Of a DNA stretch of 64,000 nucleotides, positions 1-7,212 are shown in pieces; within the stretch, counting starts at the first letter, position 1; each line of letters opens with the position of its first letter. The position numbers were made by a program, and so were the translations under genes. This stretch comes from Gordonia alkanivorans NBRC 16433. Lineage in GTDB: Bacteria; Actinomycetota; Actinomycetes; Mycobacteriales; Mycobacteriaceae. The stretch spans positions 60,987-124,986 of the forward strand of contig NZ_BACI01000117.1 in the NCBI RefSeq assembly GCF_000225505.1, in the 5' to 3' direction. Below the pieces are notes generated by a model. That model made no database searches. It was not told the origin of the DNA and was given only the letters and a program-made list of their open reading frames with translations.

Positions 1-1951
1 TGGCGAGGTGGATACGCCGCGCGCGCATCGACGGAATCCCGTCGGCGATCGCCTCGCGGATGATGTCGTGGCTGAAGCTGAATCCGAACGGGTCGGCGGG
101 TCCGAGGTCGACGACCCCGGCGGCGGAGGCGGGTTCGAGGGTGTCGAGCGCCTCGTCCACCGGTCGTCCGGCCGCGGTCGCGAGCAACACCAGATCCACC
201 CGGGTGCCGATGAGAGCGGCGATGTCGAGGAGTTCGGTTGTCTCCGGGGATAATCCGAGCAGTCGCTGGCGAACTACGTCACGCACCCCGGACGGCACGG
301 CATTGCCCGCGATCGAGCCCCGATCGGCGAGGATGCGTGCCAGTTCGCGGACGAAGAAGGCGTTGCCGCCGGTGCGTCGCTCGATCGAACTGACGGTCGC
401 GACCTCCGGCCACTGTTGCGTCTCGCGGCGGATCAGCTCGGAGATGTCGTCCCCGCGGAGGGGGCCGACGTGGATACGGCGGTGCTCGGGGAGCCGCGCC
501 AGTGTGGCGAGGGTCGAGGCGACGACCGGCCGGTGGGTCGGCGACCGCAGCGAGGCGAAGAACGTGACGCCCGCTGTCCGACGAGAGGCCATGTGTGCGA
601 ACAGTTCCAGCGAGGCGCCGTCCGCCCACTGGAGGTCGTCGAGGACGATGATCAGCTTGGTCGTCTCGGCGACGCCGTCGAGGAGGTCGGCGGCCTGGTC
701 GTAGAACTGGAAACGTGCTGCGGCGTCTGGCATCTGACGCGGTGGCGGGATGACGTTGACGCCCTCGGTGACCATTCGGCCCAGCGAGCTGTCGAGGAGT
801 CGTTCCCGGTCGGCCGGATCGAGCTGGGGAAGTACCGTGCCGAGGATCTGCACCCACGGCCACATCGACGGTGCCGCAGGATCGTCCACGCACCGTCCCC
901 ACAACACCCGTAGGTCGGCGGCCCCGGCCGCTCGCCGTCCCGCCTCGTCGATCAGGGCCGTCTTGCCCGCACCCGGTTCGCCTTCCACCACGACGACCCC
1001 GCCGTGCCCGGCCATCGAGGCGAGGACGGCGCGGTGCAGCGCGGCCAGTTCGTCGGTTCGCCCGACCAGCGTCGGCGCGTCGTCGAGAGGTTCGGGGGCG
1101 TGTGTCGCCGCGGTGGGTTCCACGGCATCGGTGCTCAGGGAACCGGTTGCAGCGGTGACGGACCTGCGCGACGCTGCCGGTGCATCGAGGTGCGGTGCGT
1201 GATCGAGGATGTCGCGTTCGAGCTCACGGAGTCGTGGGCCCGGGTCGACACCGATCTCGTCGGCGAGGATGCGTCGGGCGCCGGCGATCGCGCCGAGCGC
1301 ATCGGACTGCCGTCCGAGCCGGTACAGCGCGGTGGCGAGCAGAACCCACAGTCCTTCGTCGAGCGGCGATCTCTTGACGGCGCCGTCGAGTTCGGTGACG
1401 AGGAGATGATGGTCGCCCGCGGCCATCCGCGCCTCGAAGGACATCTCCCGCGCCGCGCCGAGCATGCGGTCGAGATGGTCGGCGGCCTCGTCGCGGAATG
1501 CCAGTCCCTCGAACTCCGGGAGGATCGGCCGGTAGGACTCGAGTACCTTCTGCAGGAGTGGGGCCGCGGCGGCGGTGTCGCCCTGCTGCATCAGGGTTCG
1601 CGCCGAGGCCAGGTCCGTGGTCAGCCGGCGCAGGTCGACCTGGTCAGGGGTCGTCGGCAGGCTGTAGCCGGTTCCGTGGGTGAGCAGCACGGTCGAGGGA
1701 CTACGCGGCTTACGGTCGGGTTCGAGGGCCTTGCGCAACCCCGAGATGTAGGACTGCAGCGACACTTCGGCGCGGTCGGGTGGTGAGTCGCCCCAGATGC
1801 CCTCGATCAGCCGGTCGGCACGTAGCGGTGCACCCTCGGCGAGGACGAGCTGCGCGAGTGTGGCCCGCTGCTTGCGGGTGCCGAGTTCGACGGGATCGGA
1901 ACCGATCTGGGCGCCGAGCCCGCCCAAGACCGTGTACGAGAGTCCGAGCAT
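1..1951 (-). CDS. AfsR/SARP-family transcriptional regulator with ATPase domain (3' end outside window)
   Basis: The reading frame is open from the ATG at 1951 down to base 1, so about 650 N-terminal residues are visible and the C-terminus lies outside the window. Residues 1 to about 95 form an OmpR-like winged helix that opens MLGLSYTVLGG and includes the stretch LQSYISGLRKALEP. A bacterial transcriptional activation (BTAD) domain follows to about residue 260. An AAA_16 NTPase comes next, with Walker A GEPGAGKTALID at about residues 324-335 and a Walker B-like LIIVLDDLQWAD. Such proteins are ATP-dependent transcription factors, often tied to secondary metabolism or stress; the target here is unknown. 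The start is supported by TACACT ending 7 nt upstream (leaderless). The gene diverges from the VOC gene across 115 bp that contain a perfect inverted repeat, suggesting autoregulation. Confidence 0.85.
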   Translation of the reverse strand, partial: MLGLSYTVLGGLGAQIGSDPVELGTRKQRATLAQLVLAEGAPLRADRLIEGIWGDSPPDRAEVSLQSYISGLRKALEPDRKPRSPSTVLLTHGTGYSLPTTPDQVDLRRLTTDLASARTLMQQGDTAAAAPLLQKVLESYRPILPEFEGLAFRDEAADHLDRMLGAAREMSFEARMAAGDHHLLVTELDGAVKRSPLDEGLWVLLATALYRLGRQSDALGAIAGARRILADEIGVDPGPRLRELERDILDHAPHLDAPAASRRSVTAATGSLSTDAVEPTAATHAPEPLDDAPTLVGRTDELAALHRAVLASMAGHGGVVVVEGEPGAGKTALIDEAGRRAAGAADLRVLWGRCVDDPAAPSMWPWVQILGTVLPQLDPADRERLLDSSLGRMVTEGVNVIPPPRQMPDAAARFQFYDQAADLLDGVAETTKLIIVLDDLQWADGASLELFAHMASRRTAGVTFFASLRSPTHRPVVASTLATLARLPEHRRIHVGPLRGDDISELIRRETQQWPEVATVSSIERRTGGNAFFVRELARILADRGSIAGNAVPSGVRDVVRQRLLGLSPETTELLDIAALIGTRVDLVLLATAAGRPVDEALDTLEPASAAGVVDLGPADPFGFSFSHDIIREAIADGIPSMRARRIHLA

Positions 1952-1958
1952 CAGCGTG

Positions 1959-1964
1959 AGTGTA
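1959..1964 (-). promoter_or_regulatory. -10 hexamer of the leaderless regulator gene
   Basis: TACACT on the minus strand ends 7 nt before the ATG at 1951. This is the spacing seen at several other genes in this window and typical of leaderless actinobacterial transcripts. No Shine-Dalgarno sequence lies before that ATG. Confidence 0.55.
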
Positions 1965-1972
1965 ATGCTCCA

Positions 1973-1994
1973 CAACCCCTCGAGGGAGGGGTTG
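1973..1994. promoter_or_regulatory. perfect 9-bp inverted repeat, candidate operator
   Basis: CAACCCCTC, a 4-nt spacer GAGG, then GAGGGGTTG. It lies in the 115-bp gap between the divergent regulator and VOC genes and covers the expected -35 region of the regulator promoter. An operator for the adjacent regulator is the simplest reading, but this is inference. Confidence 0.5.
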
Positions 1995-2053
1995 AGGACC
2001 AGGACCGGTCCTTCGTCCGACAGACGCGGACGCCAGATGTCGGTGGGCGGCGA

Positions 2054-2059
2054 TACCTT
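2054..2059 (+). promoter_or_regulatory. -10 hexamer of the leaderless VOC gene
   Basis: TACCTT with exactly 7 nt to the ATG at 2067 and no ribosome binding site between them. Confidence 0.5.
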
Positions 2060-2066
2060 TGTCCGC

Positions 2067-2438
2067 ATGACTCTCACAGTGGGCATGATCACCGTCGACA
2101 CCCTTCAGCCGATGCCGCTCGCCACGTGGTGGGCCGAGGCCCTCGGTGGCCGGATCATCCAGGAGAACGAGGGGTTCTTCGTCGTCGTCTCCCTCGAAGA
2201 GGGGGCACCGCTCCTCGCATTCCAGCAGGTCGACGACCCGACCCCGGGGAAGAACCGCATCCACCTCGACCTCACGACCGAAGATCGCGAAACCGAGGTC
2301 GAACGACTCATCGCCGCCGGCGCGACGAAGATCGCCGACCGTGAGATGCCCGGTTTCGGCTGGGTGACGCTGGCCGACCCCGACGGCAACCAGTTCTGCG
2401 TCGCCGGACGGCACGAGGCCGAGGGGACCTTCGACTGA
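2067..2438 (+). CDS. VOC (glyoxalase/dioxygenase superfamily) protein
   Basis: A 123-residue single-domain protein of the vicinal oxygen chelate fold. Typical features are the N-terminal beta-strand GMITVDT, the phrase LATWWAEALGG, the central KNRIHLDL strand and the closing motif GFGWVTLADPDGNQFCV. Actinobacterial proteins of this type are usually annotated as glyoxalase-like or bleomycin-resistance-like; the substrate cannot be told from sequence. The ATG at 2067 was chosen because TACCTT (2054-2059) ends 7 nt upstream, the leaderless arrangement, and the fold begins immediately. It diverges from the AfsR-like regulator and lies 16 bp before mug. Confidence 0.85.
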   Translation: MTLTVGMITVDTLQPMPLATWWAEALGGRIIQENEGFFVVVSLEEGAPLLAFQQVDDPTPGKNRIHLDLTTEDRETEVERLIAAGATKIADREMPGFGWVTLADPDGNQFCVAGRHEAEGTFD

Positions 2439-2454
2439 CGTCTAGCCTCGGGGG

Positions 2455-3018
2455 ATGGGATTCACCAGGGCCGAACTCCTCGAGTTCCGGGATCGCACCG
2501 TCGACGACCTCGTCGGTGACGACTGTCGATTGCTGTTCGTCGGGATCAACCCCGGCCTGTGGACCGCCGCCACCGGCGCCCATTTCGCGCGCCCCGGCAA
2601 CCGCTTCTATCCCGCGCTGGCACGCGCCGGGATCGTCGACCGGATCATCGACGCGTCCCGCGGCATGTCCGAGGCCGACGCCGAGTTGCTGACCGGACGA
2701 GGAGTCGGCATCACGAACGTCGTCGCCCGGGCGACCGCGACCGCCGCGGAACTCACGGTCGAGGAGTTTCAAGACGGGGGTCGTCGGCTGCGGGAACGTG
2801 TGCGTGAGATCCGGCCACGAGTGGTGGCGGTCGCCGGGATCACCGCCTACCGCAGCGCCTTCGGGCGTCGCGACGCGGTGTCGGGTCGCCAGGATGAGAC
2901 CTGGGACGGGGCCCAGCTCTGGGTGGTCCCGAACCCCAGCGGACTCAACGCGCACGAGACCGTCGACTCGCTGGCCGCCGCGTATCGGGAGGCAGCGGTC
3001 GCGGCCGGCGTGGTCTGA
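2455..3018 (+). CDS. mug: mismatch-specific uracil/thymine DNA glycosylase (Mug/TDG family)
   Basis: A 187-residue protein with the hallmarks of the Mug branch of the uracil-DNA glycosylase superfamily: the active-site loop GINPG at about residues 31-35, the nearby HFARPGNRFYP segment, and the C-terminal NPSGLNAH motif that inserts into the helix. The enzyme removes uracil or thymine from G:U and G:T mismatches and etheno-cytosine, starting base excision repair. It starts 16 bp after the VOC gene. The ATG at 2455 follows TAGCCT by 6 nt, so it could also have its own leaderless transcript. The length is slightly above that of E. coli Mug (168 residues), typical for actinobacteria. Confidence 0.9.
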   Translation: MGFTRAELLEFRDRTVDDLVGDDCRLLFVGINPGLWTAATGAHFARPGNRFYPALARAGIVDRIIDASRGMSEADAELLTGRGVGITNVVARATATAAELTVEEFQDGGRRLRERVREIRPRVVAVAGITAYRSAFGRRDAVSGRQDETWDGAQLWVVPNPSGLNAHETVDSLAAAYREAAVAAGVV

Positions 3019-3139
3019 GCGGGCGTCGCCGAAATCTGCCCGAAAACGACCCTGGACAGTGCCACGGGCGACCCAGCGTCCGTCGGCTTCTGGAGGGCGG
3101 ATTCCGGGGGCGCTTCTCAGCCGGACCTTCGGCCGGGTC

Positions 3140-3436
3140 TCAGAGGTCTTCTGAGTTGAGGATCCGACGCCGCACCGAGAGGAGCTCCACCTCGGGATGG
3201 TTGGCGGCGGACCGCTCGACCGCATCGAGCACATCGACGACGTGGGTCCGGTCGGCCGCCACCACGCTCGTGCCGATCACCGCGCGCCGATGCATGTCGA
3301 GGTGACCGACCTCGGCCGCAGACACCGAGAACCGTCGTCGGAGTTCGGCGACGATCGGCCGGACGATGGACCGTTTTTGTTTCAGCGAGTGCACGTCACC
3401 GAGGCGATAGTCGAACTCGGCGAACCCGATCCACAT
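3140..3436 (-). CDS. DUF503 (YlxP-like) small protein
   Basis: A 98-residue protein matching the DUF503 family, with the diagnostic segment HSLKQKRSIVRPIVAELRRRF and the central EVGHLDMHRRAVIG. Family members are small ferredoxin-like-fold proteins, sometimes found beside ribosome maturation genes and called YlxP; the function is not established. It starts 10 bp after the stop of ppk2 and is probably the last gene of a leftward META - mdh - ppk2 - DUF503 unit. No signal peptide or membrane segment is seen. Confidence 0.85.
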   Translation of the reverse strand: MWIGFAEFDYRLGDVHSLKQKRSIVRPIVAELRRRFSVSAAEVGHLDMHRRAVIGTSVVAADRTHVVDVLDAVERSAANHPEVELLSVRRRILNSEDL

Positions 3437-3446
3437 CAGAACGCGA

Positions 3447-4277
3447 TCAGTGGTCGGTGCGGATCAGCGTCGCCACGTGGTCGGGAACGTACTTGGACAG
3501 CGATCGCGGCGGCCGGTGATAGTTGCCCGACTGGATCGGTTTCTTCGGCAACGTCACCTCGGGGCGGGGTACCTCGCCGTACTCGATGTTGTCGAGCAGG
3601 TGCGAGATCATGTTGAGCCGCGCGTGCTTCTTCACGTCGGATTCGACGACGTACCAAGGGCTCAGGGCGGTGTCGGTGTGCACCATCATCTCGTCCTTGG
3701 CGCGCGAGTAGTCCTCCCAGCGGTACACCGACTCGAGGTCCATCGGGCTCAATTTCCACTGTCGCACCGGATCTTTCATCCGCTGCCGGAACCGCTTGAG
3801 CTGTTCGTCGTCGGAGACGGAGAACCAGTACTTGCGCAGGATGATGCCGTCGTCGATGAGCATCTGCTCGAAGATCGGTGTCTGCCGCAGGAATCGGGTG
3901 TGTTCCTCGGGCGTGCAGAATCCCATGACCTTCTCGACTCCGGCACGGTTGTACCAGGACCGGTCGAACAGCACGATCTCACCCGGCGCCGGGAGATGCG
4001 CGACGTAGCGTTGGTAGTACCACTGCCCGCGTTCACGATCGGTCGGCGCGGGCAGCGCGGCGACGCGTGCGATGCGAGGACTCAGATATTGGGTGATCCG
4101 CTTGATGGTGCCGCCCTTGCCCGCGGCGTCGCGGCCCTCGAAGACCACCACCACGCGAGCGCCGGTCTCGCGCACCCATTCCTGGAGCTTGACCAGCTCG
4201 GTCTGCAGCCGGAACAGCTCGGCCTCGTAGACATTGTTCGGAATCTCCTGAGGCCTCTGCTTGTCCTTCTTCGCCAT
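3447..4277 (-). CDS. ppk2: polyphosphate kinase 2 (PPK2 family)
   Basis: A 276-residue single-domain PPK2 protein. Walker A is GRDAAGKGG at about residues 48-56. The lid and Walker B segment is VLFDRSWYNRAGVEKVMGFC, and the conserved QWKLSPMDLES and WEDYSRAKDEM motifs follow. PPK2 enzymes use inorganic polyphosphate to phosphorylate nucleoside diphosphates (class I) or reverse this reaction; class I is the better fit by length and motif order, but nucleotide preference cannot be read from sequence. The lysine-rich N-terminus (MAKKDKQ) is common in this family. It starts 28 bp after the mdh stop and is probably co-transcribed with it. Confidence 0.93.
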   Translation of the reverse strand: MAKKDKQRPQEIPNNVYEAELFRLQTELVKLQEWVRETGARVVVVFEGRDAAGKGGTIKRITQYLSPRIARVAALPAPTDRERGQWYYQRYVAHLPAPGEIVLFDRSWYNRAGVEKVMGFCTPEEHTRFLRQTPIFEQMLIDDGIILRKYWFSVSDDEQLKRFRQRMKDPVRQWKLSPMDLESVYRWEDYSRAKDEMMVHTDTALSPWYVVESDVKKHARLNMISHLLDNIEYGEVPRPEVTLPKKPIQSGNYHRPPRSLSKYVPDHVATLIRTDH

Positions 4278-4305
4278 GGGAAGAGACTACGGGCTGCGGA
4301 GGCGA

Positions 4306-5289
4306 TCAGGAGGTCAGAGCAGCGACGCGTTCGGCTTCGAGTTCCGCGACCGAAGCGTCGATGCGTGCCCGGGAGAACCCGTTGATCTCGAGTCCTTCGA
4401 CGATCTCCCATTGTCCGTCGACCGAGCGCACCGGGAACGAGCAGACAATGCCCTCGGGCACGCCGTACACGCCCGGTGACGGGAGTGCGGTGGACGTCCA
4501 GTCGTCGGCGGGGGTTCCGAGCACCCAGTCACGGACGTGATCGATGGTCGCGTTGGCCGCCGACGCCGCCGAGGACGAGCCGCGCGCCTCGATGATCGCG
4601 GTGCCCCGACGTGCGACGGTCGGGATGAAGTCGTCGACGAGCCATTCGCGGTCCGCGGCGAGGTCGGCGCCGCTCCGGCCGCCGACGCGTGCATGGAAGA
4701 TGTCGGGGTACTGCGTCGCCGAGTGGTTGCCCCAGATGGTGACCCGGCTGATCTCGCCGACCTCGACCCCGGCGCGATGGGACAGCTGGGCGATCGCGCG
4801 GTTGTGGTCGAGGCGGGTCAGCGCGGTGAACCGTTGGGGTGGCACCTCGGGAGCGTGGGCAGCGGCCACCGCGGCGTTGGTGTTCGCGGGATTGCCCACG
4901 ACGATCACCCGGACGTCGTCGGCGGCAACCTCGTTGATGACCGCTCCCTGTAACGCGAAGATGTCGGAGTTGGCCGCGAGCAGATCCGCGCGTTCCATGC
5001 CCTTGGACCGTGGGCGAGCGCCGACGAGCAGAGCGAAACTCGCACCGTCGAATGCCTTGCGCGGGTCGTCGAAGACGTCCACGGACTTCAGCAGACCGAA
5101 CGCGCCGTCGTCGAGTTCCATCGCGGTTCCCACGGCGGCCGGGACCGACTGGGGCAGCTCGAGGAGTCGGAGGGCGATGGGCTGGTCGTGGCCGAGCATG
5201 GCGCCGGCGGCGATCCGGAAGACGCTGGCGTACCCGATGCTCCCGGCCGCACCGGTCACGGTGACGACAGCCGGTGCGGAACGTCTCAC
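4306..5289 (-). CDS. mdh: malate dehydrogenase
   Basis: A 327-residue NAD-dependent malate dehydrogenase of the type common in actinobacteria. It has the Rossmann motif VTGAAGSIGYA near the N-terminus, the substrate-binding loop GARPRSKGMERADLL, VVGNPANTNA, and the catalytic-dyad region TRLDHNRA followed by TIWGNHSATQYPD. It interconverts malate and oxaloacetate in the TCA cycle. The GTG at 5289 was chosen because it gives the family length and overlaps the TGA of the upstream META gene (GTGA), indicating translational coupling. A longer frame reaching 5424 is open but adds an arginine/proline-rich, non-homologous N-terminus. Confidence 0.93.
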   Translation of the reverse strand: MRRSAPAVVTVTGAAGSIGYASVFRIAAGAMLGHDQPIALRLLELPQSVPAAVGTAMELDDGAFGLLKSVDVFDDPRKAFDGASFALLVGARPRSKGMERADLLAANSDIFALQGAVINEVAADDVRVIVVGNPANTNAAVAAAHAPEVPPQRFTALTRLDHNRAIAQLSHRAGVEVGEISRVTIWGNHSATQYPDIFHARVGGRSGADLAADREWLVDDFIPTVARRGTAIIEARGSSSAASAANATIDHVRDWVLGTPADDWTSTALPSPGVYGVPEGIVCSFPVRSVDGQWEIVEGLEINGFSRARIDASVAELEAERVAALTS

Positions 5290-5774
5290 GAGTACTTTTC
5301 CATCAGGAGGACCTGGGTTCCCGGTCCGGAGAGTACGAGTGCGTGGCCCGCCGAGTACCAGGTGAGGGGCTCTCGGGTGAGCGCGGTGATCCACTCGTCG
5401 GCGCCGGCGCGTGGACCGGGGCACGCCATCATCGTCGAGGCGAGCGAGCCGACGCGCAGCACCGATCCCTCCACGGTCATCTCACCGACGTGACGGTTGC
5501 AGCCGGCGAACAGGGAGATGCGGTTGGCGGCGGTGAAGGTCAACTGGAGGGGGCCGCCGCCGGGGATCTCGGGGCCGGTCACCGCCGTCGACGAGTAGGA
5601 CTTGCCGACGAAGGGCGGAACCGCAGGCGCGGCGTCACCCCGACCGGCGGCGAACGCACCGAGACCCGACACGAACAACACCGCGCTGACCAGCGCAACA
5701 ATGCGTAAGCTGATGCGATGTTCGCGGGCTGGGCGGAGTACGCGTGCCGTCTGTCGGCGATCCCCGAGGCTCAC
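5286..5774 (-). CDS. secreted META (HslJ-like) domain protein
   Basis: A protein of about 162 residues with an N-terminal basic segment, one hydrophobic helix (IVALVSAVLFVSGLGAFA, roughly residues 24-42) that serves as signal peptide or anchor, and a META/HslJ-type domain. That domain contains the conserved FAGCNRHVGEM and the segment LASTMMACPGP, with the usual cysteine pair. META proteins are extracytoplasmic and of unclear function, often linked to stress or novobiocin tolerance in HslJ. The GTG at 5774 was preferred because TACCGT (5782-5787) ends 7 nt upstream; a GTG at 5780 is also in frame. The stop overlaps the mdh start. Confidence 0.75.
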   Translation of the reverse strand: MSLGDRRQTARVLRPAREHRISLRIVALVSAVLFVSGLGAFAAGRGDAAPAVPPFVGKSYSSTAVTGPEIPGGGPLQLTFTAANRISLFAGCNRHVGEMTVEGSVLRVGSLASTMMACPGPRAGADEWITALTREPLTWYSAGHALVLSGPGTQVLLMEKYS

Positions 5775-5781
5775 GTTCACT

Positions 5782-5787
5782 ACGGTA
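5782..5787 (-). promoter_or_regulatory. -10 hexamer of the META-mdh-ppk2 unit
   Basis: TACCGT on the minus strand with 7 nt (AGTGAAC) to the GTG at 5774: a leaderless promoter pattern. It would drive the leftward META - mdh - ppk2 - DUF503 cluster. Confidence 0.45.
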
Positions 5788-5830
5788 GCCGACCGGATGG
5801 GGGATGCGATATGGCCATCGGAGGTGAGAT

Positions 5831-7018
5831 GTGGTTCCGGTGACCTGCCGAACCGAATATCTGACGGGGCGCCACCACATCTCCGCGGGGGCCGCGTGGA
5901 TCGTCATGATGGTCGCGATGATCGCGCTCGTCGGGCTGAACATCGCCGGCGTCGACGGTCTGCTCATCTCCGCAGTGGTCGCCGGACTGCTCGCCTTGTC
6001 GCTGTTCGCGGCTGCATACGGCCGACTGGGCGAGCGCGGAGCGGTGCTGCTGACCGTCGACGACGACACCGTCTACTTCGGCAACGAGGACCGCACGCTG
6101 GTGTCCTACCCCCTGAGCGCGCTGCGCTCGTTCGCGATCGGCGGACCGGCGGACGACACCTCGCCGATGACCGGCCGGCGGGCCCAGCACCTCACCGTCT
6201 TCGGACAGAAGTACCTCAAGCTGACCTTCGCGCGAGAACAACCGCGCGCCGGCACCGGAGCCGACGAAGATCTCGACCCCGACTTCTGGCGGGTCGCGAT
6301 CATCGAGGGCGATCCGGCAGCGTCCGCGGTGATCGACAGGCTACTAGTCCATGCGCCGCAACGTGTTTCGACGGAAACGAAGGCCGCTCCGCCGAAGGAG
6401 AAGGCGTCGGTGGCGACGGTGCCGCCCGACCACGACCCCTCGAACGACGAGCACTCACCCGTCGATCTGCGCCGGCCTCGCATCGCCGACGCGGGATCGG
6501 ACGAGGCCGCCGAGCGGTTGTGGGAGGAAGCGACGCGGCGCCACGACGAGGTGCTCAGCGCGTACGGGAGCTATGAGCTCGATCCGGCGCTGCTGTTGAA
6601 GTATCCCGCGGTCACCGACGTGACCGTCGATCAGACCCAGACCTTCCATCTCGCGCTCGACGAGGCCACCGCCCTGCGCACCGACTCCTACCCGGGCAAT
6701 CGCGGTCGCGCCGACGCCTACCAGCAGTCGGTGGCTGCCCTGCGGCGTGCCTGGATCGCCTGTGAGAAGCACGGACGACGCATCGGGGCCGGCTACCTCG
6801 AACCCGCCGACCAGAACGCCCTCGACACCGCACTCAAGCTGTACAACCATGCCGAGGCGAGCAGCACCCCGGCAGAGCAGGCGACGTACTACGGCCGGGT
6901 TCGCGACATCGTCACGACGATGACCGACCGCGGGGTCCTGCATCCGCCGGAGGCGGCGGTCGCTGAACTGAGCGCCGTCACGCGTCGCGCGCTGGAGGCC
7001 GGCAAGTCCAACGCGTGA
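5831..7018 (+). CDS. two-TM membrane protein of unknown function
   Basis: I do not recognise this 395-residue protein. Residues about 18-62 hold two hydrophobic helices (AAWIVMMVAMIALVGLNIAG and LLISAVVAGLLALSLFAAAY). A predicted beta-rich segment follows to about residue 180, reminiscent of a PH-like or photosystem-associated PH fold. An acidic, low-complexity linker spans about residues 180-225. The C-terminal 170 residues are alpha-helical, with phrases such as RHDEVLSAYGSYELDP and RRAWIACEKHGRR. GGAGG at 5820-5824 lies 6 nt before the GTG, supporting this start. The gene is divergent from the META gene (50 bp) and stands alone. It is probably a membrane-anchored cytoplasmic protein. Confidence 0.75.
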   Translation: MVPVTCRTEYLTGRHHISAGAAWIVMMVAMIALVGLNIAGVDGLLISAVVAGLLALSLFAAAYGRLGERGAVLLTVDDDTVYFGNEDRTLVSYPLSALRSFAIGGPADDTSPMTGRRAQHLTVFGQKYLKLTFAREQPRAGTGADEDLDPDFWRVAIIEGDPAASAVIDRLLVHAPQRVSTETKAAPPKEKASVATVPPDHDPSNDEHSPVDLRRPRIADAGSDEAAERLWEEATRRHDEVLSAYGSYELDPALLLKYPAVTDVTVDQTQTFHLALDEATALRTDSYPGNRGRADAYQQSVAALRRAWIACEKHGRRIGAGYLEPADQNALDTALKLYNHAEASSTPAEQATYYGRVRDIVTTMTDRGVLHPPEAAVAELSAVTRRALEAGKSNA

Positions 7019-7048
7019 CCCGTCGACGATCTCGGGAGGAATCATGCG

Positions 7049-7165
7049 GGGATACCGCGGCGGGTCAAGACGTTCGCGATCGTCCCGATCGGCTGGCCGC
7101 GAGGACGTTTCGGACCGGTCAGCCGGTATGACCCGGAGACCGTCATCCATCGCGATCGCTGGTGA
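7049..7165 (+). pseudogene. C-terminal remnant of a nitroreductase-family protein
   Basis: In the frame with codons starting at 7049, the stretch reads GIPRRVKTFAIVPIGWPRG, then RFGPVSRYDPETVIHRDRW and a TGA at 7163-7165. This matches the conserved tail of FMN nitroreductases (IP-x-hydrophobic-P-x-GWP-x-GRFGPV, then a final tryptophan). Only about 38 residues remain. Just upstream in the same frame is the stop of the previous gene, so the catalytic part is gone. It looks like the scar of a deletion between the two flanking unassigned genes. No start codon or full domain is present and it is not expected to be functional. Confidence 0.6.
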
Positions 7166-7212
7166 CCTCGGGTCGACGGCGCCGTCCCACTCGGAGTCCG
7201 GCCGGTGCCGAG

